From: Hypomyces perniciosus
Taxonomy: Eukaryota > Ascomycota > Sordariomycetes > Hypocreales > Hypocreaceae
Reading direction: 5' to 3'
Assembly: GCA_008477525.1 (NCBI GenBank)
Contig: SPDT01000003.1
Location: 2,294,001-2,358,000 of the forward strand
DNA length: 64,000 nt
This document shows, one piece after another, positions 8,467 through 17,748 of the stretch. The translations under genes were made by a program, and so were the position numbers. Below the pieces are notes generated by a model, which was given only the letters and a program-made list of their open reading frames with translations, was not told where the DNA came from and made no database searches. Each line of letters opens with the position of its first letter. Within the stretch, counting starts at the first letter, position 1.

Positions 8467-10068
8467 TCATTTTCCAAAACCTCTCCAGTATGTCGACCTG
8501 CGCATAGCCATTTCCTCGAGAGACCGACAGCCTGGGTGCCAGTGATCTTCTTCATTGCCATATGGCCACATGGCAACAAAGACTATTTCGCCATCCGCAC
8601 ACGGCTGCGGTTTCTTCCATGCAGTCCAGGAAAGCTTGTTCATGAGATCTCGCGTAAGACTTCGACTTGTATTCACGGCCTTTTCCTGTTCTTTGTTGTT
8701 CTCATTCAACTTGATGCGATACGAACTAGCCGTCGAGTCGATAGAAGCCTCGAGAATTAGTGATCGCATGAAGAAAAGCTTGTGGCAGATGTTTTGCATA
8801 ACGGTCTCCAGAGCAGCGTGGCTGAGACCGTCGAAGATGGTCCAACGGTCCTGGGAGAGTAGTGCCTGTTGAAGATGGTGCACCACGCACCGCTCAACCG
8901 CCTCGGCAGTCCTATTCTTCTCAGTTCCAGTCATTAGATTGATATCTCCCGGCAGAGAAGGTGCCTCGTAATACGTGAGTGTCGCTCCCTCTAGCTCGGT
9001 GATGAAGTGTTTGGTGGATAGGCTCGGCGAGGCCATTGATACCAACCGACCCGATAACCGAGAGATGATCATGTCAGTGACATCCTGCCAGTTGACGGTA
9101 AACTTCCTGGGCTGAGTGCAGACATCGCGCACATATGTTCTGATGTCCTTGAGTTCATCCAGCGATGCGGCACCCAATCGAATGAGGTCAGGCCGATCTG
9201 GGTCGGTGTTGGAGATGTTGATGGGAAAGAAAAAGCCCGATACCATGGAGGAGAAGTCCATGTGAACTCGACCTCCGCCCAAGCCGTCATATCGCTCACC
9301 AACGGCCCTGGACCACGAAAAGTACACCATATCGGTCGCACCAATCTTGTCATTCGTGAAGAAGGTTCGGAGGGCTGAATCAAGCTGCAGTCCAGAGCTG
9401 AAGTTGCAGTATATGATCTCAAATCCAACCTCCATTCGCATGATACCATCAAAACCCCACTCTGTAACCATCTCACACAGGCTCTTTGCGCGGCCTAGCT
9501 CATCCATGAAACCATCATGGGTGTTGGTACGGTTCTCGCGAAGAAGATAGTCTTGTGAATCGAGTGTCCCCATGTGTGTCTTGGCCGCAGACATTCCATC
9601 AACGTAAAGGAACCGCACGTCGCGAGTGGTCCGGTAGGTGTGAAAATATCCTCTAATATTACCTTCTTCGTCTTCACCTTCGTGTGTAGCATCCAAGGGC
9701 TTCTGCGCAATAGAGTCACTGGAGCGTCCGCGACCGGGCTGGCTTACTCCCCTCATCGATGATGAAGCGAAAGCCTCTGCGTGCTCGACCTCAAAGGCCA
9801 GCCATTCAGGGCCTGTAGGCGGGTGATCTTGGGTAGTTCCATGGTACAGCGGTGTCCCAGCCGGCATGACGACGGGAATGAAGCCGAAGCCATTGTGGTT
9901 CAGGGAAGAGCCCCATTGTCGACCGGCTGAATGGATCGCGTTGAAGATGTGATGAGCGTTGGCTCTCGCACTCTCGTTGCTGGGTCGAATCGGCTGTCTT
10001 GCTGGAGTCTCCGCAGCAGCAAGAGGAATCGCCAGCAAGGCGAGCAGACCAAGGGATCGGAGGGCCAT
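8467..10068 (-). CDS. Secreted protein of unknown function
   Basis: A single-exon gene of 533 aa. ATG at 10068 opens a clear signal peptide (MALRSLGLLALLAIPLAAAE). Residues about 70-110 contain LYHGTTQDHPPTGPEWLAFE followed by HAEAFA. Later segments include YHTYRTTRDVRFLYVDGMSA and DGLGGGRVHMDFSSMVSGFF. The HGT-like motif recalls the substrate-binding turn of ADP-ribosyltransferase folds, but no full H-Y-E type active site could be traced, so this is only a structural hint. Several Cys residues fit an extracellular protein. I do not recognise the family by name. The stop lies close to 5S copy 3 and the two are on the same strand. Confidence 0.8.
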   Translation of the reverse strand: MALRSLGLLALLAIPLAAAETPARQPIRPSNESARANAHHIFNAIHSAGRQWGSSLNHNGFGFIPVVMPAGTPLYHGTTQDHPPTGPEWLAFEVEHAEAFASSSMRGVSQPGRGRSSDSIAQKPLDATHEGEDEEGNIRGYFHTYRTTRDVRFLYVDGMSAAKTHMGTLDSQDYLLRENRTNTHDGFMDELGRAKSLCEMVTEWGFDGIMRMEVGFEIIYCNFSSGLQLDSALRTFFTNDKIGATDMVYFSWSRAVGERYDGLGGGRVHMDFSSMVSGFFFPINISNTDPDRPDLIRLGAASLDELKDIRTYVRDVCTQPRKFTVNWQDVTDMIISRLSGRLVSMASPSLSTKHFITELEGATLTYYEAPSLPGDINLMTGTEKNRTAEAVERCVVHHLQQALLSQDRWTIFDGLSHAALETVMQNICHKLFFMRSLILEASIDSTASSYRIKLNENNKEQEKAVNTSRSLTRDLMNKLSWTAWKKPQPCADGEIVFVAMWPYGNEEDHWHPGCRSLEEMAMRRSTYWRGFGK

Positions 10069-10981
10069 TGAAAGGATATGGTCGCGGTTTATCGCCGCGT
10101 TTTGGAGAGGAGGACGGGTGCCTAAACAGGTGGAAGGATCATATTAGCGGCCAGACAGGCGCCAACCCTCGAAGGATCGGAGTCCGAGATAGCCAGTGCC
10201 GAACCGAACAGAACAGCATTAGTCATCAGTGGTTATCAATTCAAAGCATCACCAAATCGGAACAGCTTCCATTTCCTGTTGTTTATTCAAAGTACCTTAA
10301 AGAAGGTTTGCTTGCAAGTACTCGCAACAGTGAAGAATAGATGCAGCAACATGTCTTGAAAGCCCCACTTCCAAAGTAACCTCATCATGAAGAGCGAACG
10401 GCGCATGAAGAAGAGAAGAGGAAACCAGCTTTGATGTTGCGAGAGTTTGGACGAATAAGCAATGAATCTCTGATGTTGGGATGCATTACAATCATTGCCA
10501 TGGCGGTTGGATGCATCACAAGTAGGCACTTCAGTACTTCAGTACTTCAGTACCTAGTACCTACTACCTACCTAGGTAGTACCTTAGGCAAGTATGGTGG
10601 TTCCTGTGTCATTGGCAGGAAGGCGACGGTGAAGCAGAGAATACTGAGGAAGGTCCCAAAGCGAAGAGAGCAAAGAGACAAGAGACAAGAGAAGAGAAAA
10701 GTTCCCGCACCGCAGGTACTCTCTCTTCCTCCAACAGCTGTTCATGCCTCCACGTGCATCTTCCTCCTGTAACCGCTCTGCGACACTCCGTAACCGACTT
10801 TGTCACTTGTTTTCCAGCTCTCCATTCAATTCACCTCAATTCCCGCCTCTCCTTAAGGGCGAAAAGGTAAACACAGAGAGTTCTGACAGCTGTCTTCTCC
10901 CCATTGTCAGGCCCTAACCCTTCTGTTGCGCAAATCGTGCCTCTCGTCCTATCCTTCAGACTGCAGCAGCCAGCAATCGTC
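10069..10981. promoter_or_regulatory. Divergent intergenic region
   Basis: About 900 bp between divergently transcribed genes (8467-10068 minus and 10982-12285 plus). It contains a short tandem array of ACTTCAGT near 10528-10551 followed by TACCTA repeats and the palindrome TACCTAGGTA near 10568. The 300 bp before 10982 are rich in GAGA/TCTC and are probably leader sequence. No gene is seen. Confidence 0.55.
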
Positions 10982-12285
10982 ATGGCGACTGTCGAAGCCC
11001 TCGAGCCCATTGTTGTTGTCAGCTCGCCACACAACATGGAAGGGATGAATCCTGAGCGAGTCAGAATGCTTCTCCAGAGCTCTCCACCTCCTGATGACGA
11101 CAAGGGGCCTCATGGCGACACGGCCATAGGGCTGGGGAACGGGCCGCCGATTGGCATCACTGGCGCCAACCGTCTTGCGCTTGGTAATGGCCCTGTCCAC
11201 ATCAAGGAGGAAGAGGGCTCTCTGCCACGCCTGCTGCCAAAGGCGACCGAGCCCCGCCTCGTGCCACTTGTGGTGAAGGGTCAAGCGTCCAGTGGCAAAC
11301 ATCGTTCAACGGTGGCAGGCATCAAGAGAGCCCATAGTGAGCTGGACAATAAGGGGAAGAAGCAGAAGCACCAGCCGCAGAAAATCCCCGAGTGTTCGGA
11401 CCCTCCAGTCCTGCCGCCTGGTAAGTCATCCCTTCTGCTCCTCCCCTCATCGTTTGTGTGCATGCATACTCAACACTCTCCGTGTCCACAGCACCACCAT
11501 CCAATCAGCACACCGTTTATCTCGAGAGCCTCCTCGAGTCCTACCCTCTGCTGTTGACTCTTCAACCCAAGGGCGTCAGGATCAGCAACCCTGCTACGAC
11601 ATCGCAGCACCGCAACATTTCCAACGCCGGCCTGTTGTTGAATGAGATGATACAGGTTCAATTCCAGCTTCCAATGCTGCAGCTGCCCACCCAGAGCCGC
11701 TTGGGTGGTGGAATAGACCGAACCGTGGAAGGGGAGCTGCTGGAGGACGTCTGGTTCGAGCTTACCCCTGAGGCCAAAGTCGGGTACGCACGACAGTTGC
11801 GAAAGATTTTGACCAAAATGAGGAGCTCCACCCACAACGGGAAGAAACGGCAACTGGGATCCATCCGCTCTGGTCCATACTCTCTCATTTTGGACAAGCA
11901 TTCTCGCAACACGTACTGGGCCATCCGACCCAATCCCACCGATGCTCAATTCGTCGCCTTCTTGCTGTCGTCATTCTCCTCCTCTGTTCCAAATGCCGTG
12001 ACCGCAACGCTGGCTTACCAGTTTCGGCCATCATATTCCCTGGTGCTCTCCCACGGAGAGCTCAGTCCAAGGAATATCATTGTGAGCGGCAGCAAGATCA
12101 TGTGCATCACGGGGTGGGACTGTGCCGGTTGGTATCCCGAGTGGTGGGAGTATGCCAAGTTTTTCGAAGCTCGCACCCGCTCAGAAAACCAGGATTGGTA
12201 CGAGTTTGCGGGTGAAATCTTTCCAGATGCATATCCAACCGAGTTGGCAGCCTATCAAGGCATCGCAAGATGCCAGAAGCCATGA
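10982..12285 (+). CDS. APH/protein-kinase-like domain protein
   Basis: Two exons, join(10982..11420,11492..12285), give 410 aa. The intron is GTAAGT to CACAG, phase 1. ATG at 10982 (MATVEALEP) has a good context. Residues 1-147 form a low-complexity, Lys-rich extension (GKKQKHQPQK) that may be nuclear. The second part follows the fungal phosphotransferase (APH) family: GELLEDVWFELTPEAK, then a QLRKILTKMRS helix, the catalytic-loop region HGELSPRNII, and GWDCAGWYPEWWEYAKFFEA. In most relatives the loop is HGDL and the later motif is DWE. Here the catalytic Asp is Glu and the metal-binding position reads TGWD, so activity may be altered or lost. Fungal members of this family mostly lack a known substrate. 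The gene is convergent with Mn-SOD. Confidence 0.8.
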
Positions 12286-12606
12286 GCAGCAGCTCTTTTA
12301 GTTTGAAGGGGGGGGGCTGTTTTCTTTCTATGAACGGGTATCTATTGTTGGAAGCGGTTGATCGTTTTCTGTAGTATGTCAGCTTGAGCTTTTTTTTTTT
12401 TTTCAAGGGGAGGGGGCTATCATTTCTTTTCACTACGAACCAGCTAGAGGAGTCTGCGCAAGCATATCACCTGGAACAACTCAAAGATGTAATCTTGCGT
12501 TTGCCATATTGCATTTGATCAATGACCTACTACAAGATACACTAATTCTGACAGTAGTGTTATGTTCTTTTATTACTTTTTTCATGTCAATGGGAAATAT
12601 GTGCAT

Positions 12607-13437
12607 CTACTTCTCGAATCGCTTGGAGACAGTTCCCCAATTGACGACCTCCCAGATGGCGCCAAAGTACTCGGCCTTGCGGTTCTGGTACTGCAGGTAG
12701 TAGGCGTGCTCCCAGGCGTCAATGCCCAGCAGAGGCTCAAGGTTGCCGGTGACGGGGTCCTGGTTGGCGCGGGTGACAACGCTGAGGGTGCCGGAGGTCT
12801 TGTCCTTGACGAGCCAGGCCCAGCCAGAGCCTTGGATGCCGGCGAGAGCGGTGTTGGTCTGCTTCTTGAGGTTTTCGAAGGAGCCAAAGTCCTCGTTGAT
12901 GGCGGTCTATTGATTGGTTCAGTGTTAGTGGTGGAATCTTGTTTGCGCCGCCAGAAACCAGAAAGGGAGGGTTGATGTTACCAAGAGCTTGCCCTCGGGC
13001 TCGCCGCCGCCGCCCTTGCCGTTGGGAGCGAGGTTCTCCCAGAAGAGAGAGTGGTTGACGTGGCCGCCGCCGTGGAAGTTGATGAGAGGCGCCTGGGCGG
13101 CAGCGGCTTTGGCGTCGCCTTTGGATTGGGCCTCGGCGAGGGTCTCGAGAGCGGTGTTGAAGCCGGTGACGTAGGTCTGGTGGTGCTTGGAGTGGTGGAG
13201 TTCCATGATTTGGCCGGAGATGAAGGGCTCGAGGGCGCCGTAGTCGTCTGGCGGGTTGGATGTTAGGGAGGGGGATGCTGGGAGGTGAGGGGGGGAGGGA
13301 GACTTACAGGATAGATCAGGGAGGGTGGCCTTCCAGCGGATGAAGCTGGTTGTGGCAATTGAGGCGAGAGGTTTGGCGGCGGATGTGCGCAGGCTGGAGC
13401 GCAGGATAGGCGCTGCGCGGAAGAGGGAGGGGGACAT
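12607..13437 (-). CDS. SOD2: Mitochondrial manganese superoxide dismutase
   Basis: Three exons, complement(join(12607..12906,12982..13247,13308..13437)), give 231 aa with GT-AG introns that keep frame. It converts superoxide to hydrogen peroxide and oxygen in the mitochondrial matrix. The first 35 or so residues are basic and hydroxylated ([20 protein letters not shown]), a mitochondrial targeting presequence. Exon 1 joins exon 2 in [20 protein letters not shown]. The four metal ligands are visible: His in [12 protein letters not shown], His in [15 protein letters not shown], then Asp and His in [14 protein letters not shown]. Length and spacing are normal for the family. An upstream GTGAGC to TTACAG pair (about 13460-13525) suggests a 5' UTR intron. 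Confidence 0.96.
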
Positions 13438-14334
13438 TTTGGTGGTTTCGTCGCCGCAGCTGTAAGGAGAGAGTGAGCTTGAATTGTTTGGTACTGGATA
13501 GTCGGGTTATAGTCGAGAGCTCACTCAATTGAGTGTTGAAGTAGCCGTGAGAGGACACAAGGGGTGTATGTAATGCTTACCAATTGGACTGCGGGTTGGG
13601 ATATGAGGCGATGAGTTGTGGTGGATGATGTCAAGTCAAAGAGAGATTATTCGGAGAGACAGAGAGCTCTCGGATTGCCGAGCTTTAGCGGGTTAGCGTG
13701 CTGAGCGCATCGTTTCGTCATTCTGGTGGGCACCAATAGCGGGAGAGGTATTTGTGAGGCGTGTGGCGGGTGAGGGTGGCTTGACGGTTGAATGTTGAAT
13801 AGTATTACCTAGATTGAAGTCTAAAAGTGGTTGTTTGCGTGTGTATTTATTACATTTGATTACATGTTTCTACGGTATTGGTATTGTCAATTAATTCATA
13901 TTACAGACTGTTTACCAGGCTGGTAGTGCGATACGTTGTATGTAGTAGTAGATTCAGGATATTACTACGGAGTACTACTACTATGGCTAAGAGTGGCCTC
14001 TGGACCATCAATACCGAGTACGGAGTTCCGATCGGACTTGTTGCTCACGCCCGGAGCTTCGACACGGTTCGAGTATCTTACAGAGTCGGTTATCCGAAGT
14101 ACTCGGTCGGTCCTAATTGAGAATACTAGTCAGAATTAAAGAGCTGGAGGGCATCTTGTGAGAGTGCTGAGTCGACCCTGTTAGTCAGCAATGCATCTCC
14201 AACAAACGCGCGCCTCAAGACGCTCACTCCGATCACACCCCACTAAACCACCTCTACTCGTAATTACCATCTCTCCCCCCAGGGCCACTATCAGTCACCT
14301 ATCCGTGGCCATAAACCCACAATGAAGTTCCACC
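13438..14334. promoter_or_regulatory. Divergent promoter region of Mn-SOD and PSF3
   Basis: About 900 bp separating two divergent genes. It holds the putative SOD2 5' UTR intron, one perfect TACGGAGTA at 13976-13984 and a near copy at about 14019. Small frames here lack coding character. Confidence 0.5.
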
Positions 14335-14354
14335 ATGTCCTACTACGACGTTGA
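14322..14354 (+). promoter_or_regulatory. Overlapping upstream ORF at PSF3
   Basis: ATG at 14322 opens a ten-codon frame ending at TGA 14352-14354, which overlaps the PSF3 start (14335) in another frame. Its context (CACAATGAAG) is as good as that of the main start. If transcription begins upstream of it, translation of PSF3 would need leaky scanning. Confidence 0.5.
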
Positions 14355-14942
14355 TGCCATCCTCACAGATGGGGAGGTAACTACTCATCCCCTCTATCCT
14401 ATCCCCTCCCCCCTCCTTCGCCCTCTCTAACAAGCTCCCAGAAAGTCCCCTGCCAGTTCGAGCTCGACGTCCCTTACCTCGGCCACCTCGACAACTCCGC
14501 CACCGGCCTCAAACCAGGCACCCAGCTCCTCCTCCCCCTCTGGCTCGCCGAAATGCTCGCCCTCGCGTCCTCCGGCGAAGACACCAAAGCCCCGCTGACG
14601 CTCAACCTCCCGCCGTGTCTCTCGGAGCAAGTCCTCGCCGCGCTCAAGGCCGACCCGCGCGCCGTCGCCCTGCGGGACCAGAGCGCGCATTTCTACGGCG
14701 TGGGCGTGCGCATGCTGGATCTGTTTGACGAGAGGGAGGTGGGCGCCGTGCTGCGGAGGACGTTTGTGGTGAGGGCGGCGGATGTGGGATTGCATGCGCG
14801 GAAGGCGGAGGAGGTTGGGTTGGGAGGGCAGGGGGAGGAGTTTCTGAGGGGGTTGGATGAGTGGGAGAGGCAGTTGTTTCGGAGGGGGCATGAGGGTGTC
14901 AAGGGGGCGAAGGAGTGGACGGATAATGTGAAGAGGTCGTGA
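14335..14942 (+). CDS. PSF3: GINS complex subunit Psf3
   Basis: Two exons, join(14335..14376,14442..14942), give 180 aa. The 65-nt intron (GTAACT to CCCAG, with CTCTAACAAG as branch site) sits after codon 14, in phase 0. The start MSYYDVDAILTDGEKVPCQF is the typical Psf3 N-terminus, followed by ELDVPYLGHLD and LLLPLWLAEMLA. Psf3 is one of four GINS subunits in the CMG replicative helicase with Cdc45 and MCM2-7. Length fits the family. A short upstream ATG at 14322 overlaps the start in another frame (see findings). Confidence 0.95.
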
Positions 14943-15068
14943 TGGTTGCGAGGGAGGAGTGAATGATGATACCCAACGATGTAGACTGCATTTATGAGAG
15001 ACGGACAAGCATTGATACGGCTCTCCAGACTGGATGGAGAGTATCTACTCCAATAGAAAAGATGCTGC

Positions 15069-16076
15069 TTATACAATTATATATCCTGCCCTTGCTATAT
15101 ACCACAAAACCACCACTCCCATCCACCCAAACGTAACCACCATATCACTCATCTGCAACACCAAGAAATACTTATTCGAATACCTAACCAAATACATCGT
15201 TCCCCTCCAAACTACTCCATGCAACAGCAATCTCACCACAGCCCCCAACCCCGCAGGCCTGCTGCTCATCAGCGCCACAGCTTCAGGCACAAACCCTCTC
15301 CAGAACCACCGCAGAACAAACCCCCATTGCAGAACAGCCCGAGGCCACCGCTCCAAAAGCAAGGTCTTCAGGAATCCCTTCTCAGAGTCGTTGCCAAGGG
15401 CGAGAAGCCGAGTGTAAGCGTATACCTGTGCGCCAACCCAGCATGTCGAGACATATGCTCTCTCCATCTCTGCCAGAAGAAGGGCAAGATAGACCACGCG
15501 ACACACATCATCCATCATCATCATCACCCCCTGAGGCTTCTTCTTCTCCTTTCCATTCGCCTTTATATCAGATGCCGCTCCTTGTAGAACTCTCCTCCGC
15601 ATCAACCCATGAACAAAACGTATCGCCTGAGACCAGCACATCCATTTCACAGCATCCCAGAAATCATACTCCATTGCTGTCTGGAGATAGTAATGCGGCG
15701 ATGACCGCGCAAATTTCATGTCCTCCATAGCGTGGCACCATAAAAATTGTGCCATCCATGGCGCCAGAATGCGACGGATGTGATTGATGAGAATGGCCAC
15801 GAGGAGATACACAACAGGGAAGTGTCCATTTTGCGAATGTTTACCTGATGGTGATGGTGATGGTGATGGTGATGGTGGTTGGAGACTTTGCAGGAATTCA
15901 TTCCAGAGGGTAGAATAGCGGGAGAGAATGTCACGTCTTGATATACGATGCATGTTTTCAATGGACGTATGGCAATTCATACTTGTAGTGAGGTTTAGAA
16001 GGACGCGGGCAGATATATAGCGCTCTAAACACTTACAGCACCAGACTGTCACGTATTCGTAGTATCCACCCACCAT
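15069..16076 (-). CDS. Unknown membrane-type protein
   Basis: A single open frame of 335 aa starting with ATG at 16076. Hydrophobic segments occur at FPVVYLLVAILINHI, VCRVVYLALLLAEM, and near the C-terminus (MVVTFGWMGVVVLWYIARAG). Many Trp and His residues and repeated aromatic stretches (EYDFWDAVKWMCWSQAIRFV) suggest a membrane protein. A Pro-Ser repeat is encoded by a GGTGAT hexanucleotide array near 15848-15880, which is probably length-variable. A possible intron within the first 40 codons (GTAAGT to ACAAG) would break the frame, so the uninterrupted ORF is preferred; a start at a later Met is possible. The 3' end is 126 bp from the convergent PSF3. I do not recognise the family. Confidence 0.6.
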   Translation of the reverse strand: MVGGYYEYVTVWCCKCLERYISARVLLNLTTSMNCHTSIENMHRISRRDILSRYSTLWNEFLQSLQPPSPSPSPSPSGKHSQNGHFPVVYLLVAILINHIRRILAPWMAQFLWCHAMEDMKFARSSPHYYLQTAMEYDFWDAVKWMCWSQAIRFVHGLMRRRVLQGAASDIKANGKEKKKPQGVMMMMDDVCRVVYLALLLAEMERAYVSTCWVGAQVYAYTRLLALGNDSEKGFLKTLLLERWPRAVLQWGFVLRWFWRGFVPEAVALMSSRPAGLGAVVRLLLHGVVWRGTMYLVRYSNKYFLVLQMSDMVVTFGWMGVVVLWYIARAGYIIV

Positions 16077-16169
16077 TGCATTAGATACTAATTATGTTCA
16101 TTTACAAAGTACAATTGATTGTGTTCCTTGAAAAATAAAAATAAAAAAAGCATCAAATGATAAAAATGC

Positions 16170-16485
16170 AAAAAAAGAGGTCCATGTTCCAAGTGGAACA
16201 ACCAACCACACCCCCATGACTACACCCTCCCAGAGCCTCATCCGTCAAAACTGCCCCTATCACGCTGATATCAGGTGGCAAACACAAACAGACACCTCAC
16301 AGGTCTTTTCCGCCTGCACCAATTTCTGCGCTCTCTGGCAGGCTAGGCTGATCGCTAGGTCGGTCTCAAGTACCTATCTCTCGGGTGCTGCGGAAACCCC
16401 CCGGGAACTCTCCCCAGGGAGCCGGATTCGAACTCTTGAGCTGGAGGTATGCAACTGAGCGAGTAGCCAATTGCGCCGCATGGAC
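16170..16485 (-). ncRNA. Candidate Pol III transcript (tRNA-derived / SINE-like RNA)
   Basis: On the minus strand, GCGGCGCAATTGGCTACTCG (from 16479) resembles a tRNA A box, and GAGTTCGAATCC (16435-16424) is a near-perfect B box at tRNA-like spacing. The rest does not fold as a tRNA, because no acceptor or T stem closes. The two ends are complementary: GTCCATG at 16485-16479 and CATGGAC at 16186-16180. A hairpin TGTTCC-AAGT-GGAACA type (16185-16200) and a run of seven T (16176-16170) follow, as expected for Pol III termination. It could be a tRNA-derived SINE or a structured RNA of about 315 nt. No second copy is seen in this window. Confidence 0.45.
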
Positions 16486-17748
16486 TGGACCGGGGCCCTG
16501 TTAGAGGGGTGGGGTATTATTCTCGGCTATATACTGTAGGGCCCGTGCGTAGTACCTCTGCTTGTTTCATCGGCTTAGTCAACGCGCCGAGGACCTCGTA
16601 TTGCCTAGGCCTACCCGAAATGGCTGCAGTTCTGTGATGCTATTATGAAGAAGAAGCATAGAGTACAGTAGCAATCACATAGCAGTTGTCTTGATTATAA
16701 GGTCCGATTTGCAAAAATCACCAGGCAGTTATCGAACGGTAGCTACATTCACTTTGCAGAGTTTTGGTCAAACGAGGCACATGGCTAGTTTGACATGGCC
16801 GCACTGCTGGACTCTTTCTATCCACTCTTACTAGTACCCACAACACAATGGAGACAATTGAGCGGTCAGTCGAAAAGCCATCAAAATAGTAATCTGGCTT
16901 GTGTCTGCGTTAATACTATAAATCATAGCATGTACATCATATCCCACAGTCTTGTTCTAACATCTATCCGAACCGCCATGCCCCATATACCCAATACCCA
17001 AGAAAACACCATGTGTCATCCTATCGTTACAGTCCAATATCATTACTCATAGACCATCATCAAAGTGCATGCATCGCACATCAAACGCCGCTCTAGGTCC
17101 CGTGCCCAAGCCCCATAACATCATGTACATGAGCATTACGCTCGCTCTTGTGCAGCACCAATCCTTTCTTTCCTTGTACACAGTCTTCCCGATGATGAAG
17201 CACTTCCTTCGGGTGATGAACAAAAAAAAACGTGAAATGGCCACCGTGTTCCGGTGATGCGTCGTGTGCTAGGGGTTGCCGGTAAATGGTGACCGGGCAG
17301 ACCAAACGTATCCCCAACATCGTCTGATAGATTGATACAGCAAAGAACAACAAGAAAAAGGGCAAAGGTACACGCAAGAAGAGAGCATACGCAAGAAGAG
17401 AAATGTAAGAAAATGAGGAGCAAGACCCCAAAACGCTGGTGGATGGGATTGGTGAACAGCAGCCGGACATGGTATGTCCAAGCGTGGTGAGACCAAATCC
17501 TGCCTTCAACATCATAGCCACGTGAAGCGGCCACTGATCTATATGGCTCTGTATTATGTTTATTTCTGTCGTCGCAATTTCCACCACTTTGTCTTTGTTC
17601 AATTTTTTTGGTCTTTTTTCCCCTGAAATTCCAAATTTTTTTCTTCTTCTTTTTTGCAATAAGTGATTATTATAAAATGGCAAGGTGTATGTAAATAGTC
17701 GAGAAGAAACACCTTCAAAGGCCCCCAAGGTTAATGTAGGGGCTACCG
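16486..17748. other. Intergenic region, no gene recognised
   Basis: About 1.2 kb between the Pol III candidate and the stop codon of the C2H2 regulator. The frame 17093-17767 on the minus strand is hydrophobic by composition only and starts inside the TF gene in another frame. The part near 17600-17720 has long T runs and is probably the 3' UTR of the regulator. Confidence 0.5.

Noticed and set aside
16020..16076. Possible intron near the start of the 335-aa membrane-type protein
   Set aside because: A GTAAGT donor and an AG acceptor exist, but splicing leads to an early stop; the unspliced frame was kept.
16424..16479. tRNA gene on the minus strand
   Set aside because: A-box and B-box like sequences are present, but the acceptor, anticodon and T stems do not close, so it is listed only as a Pol III candidate.
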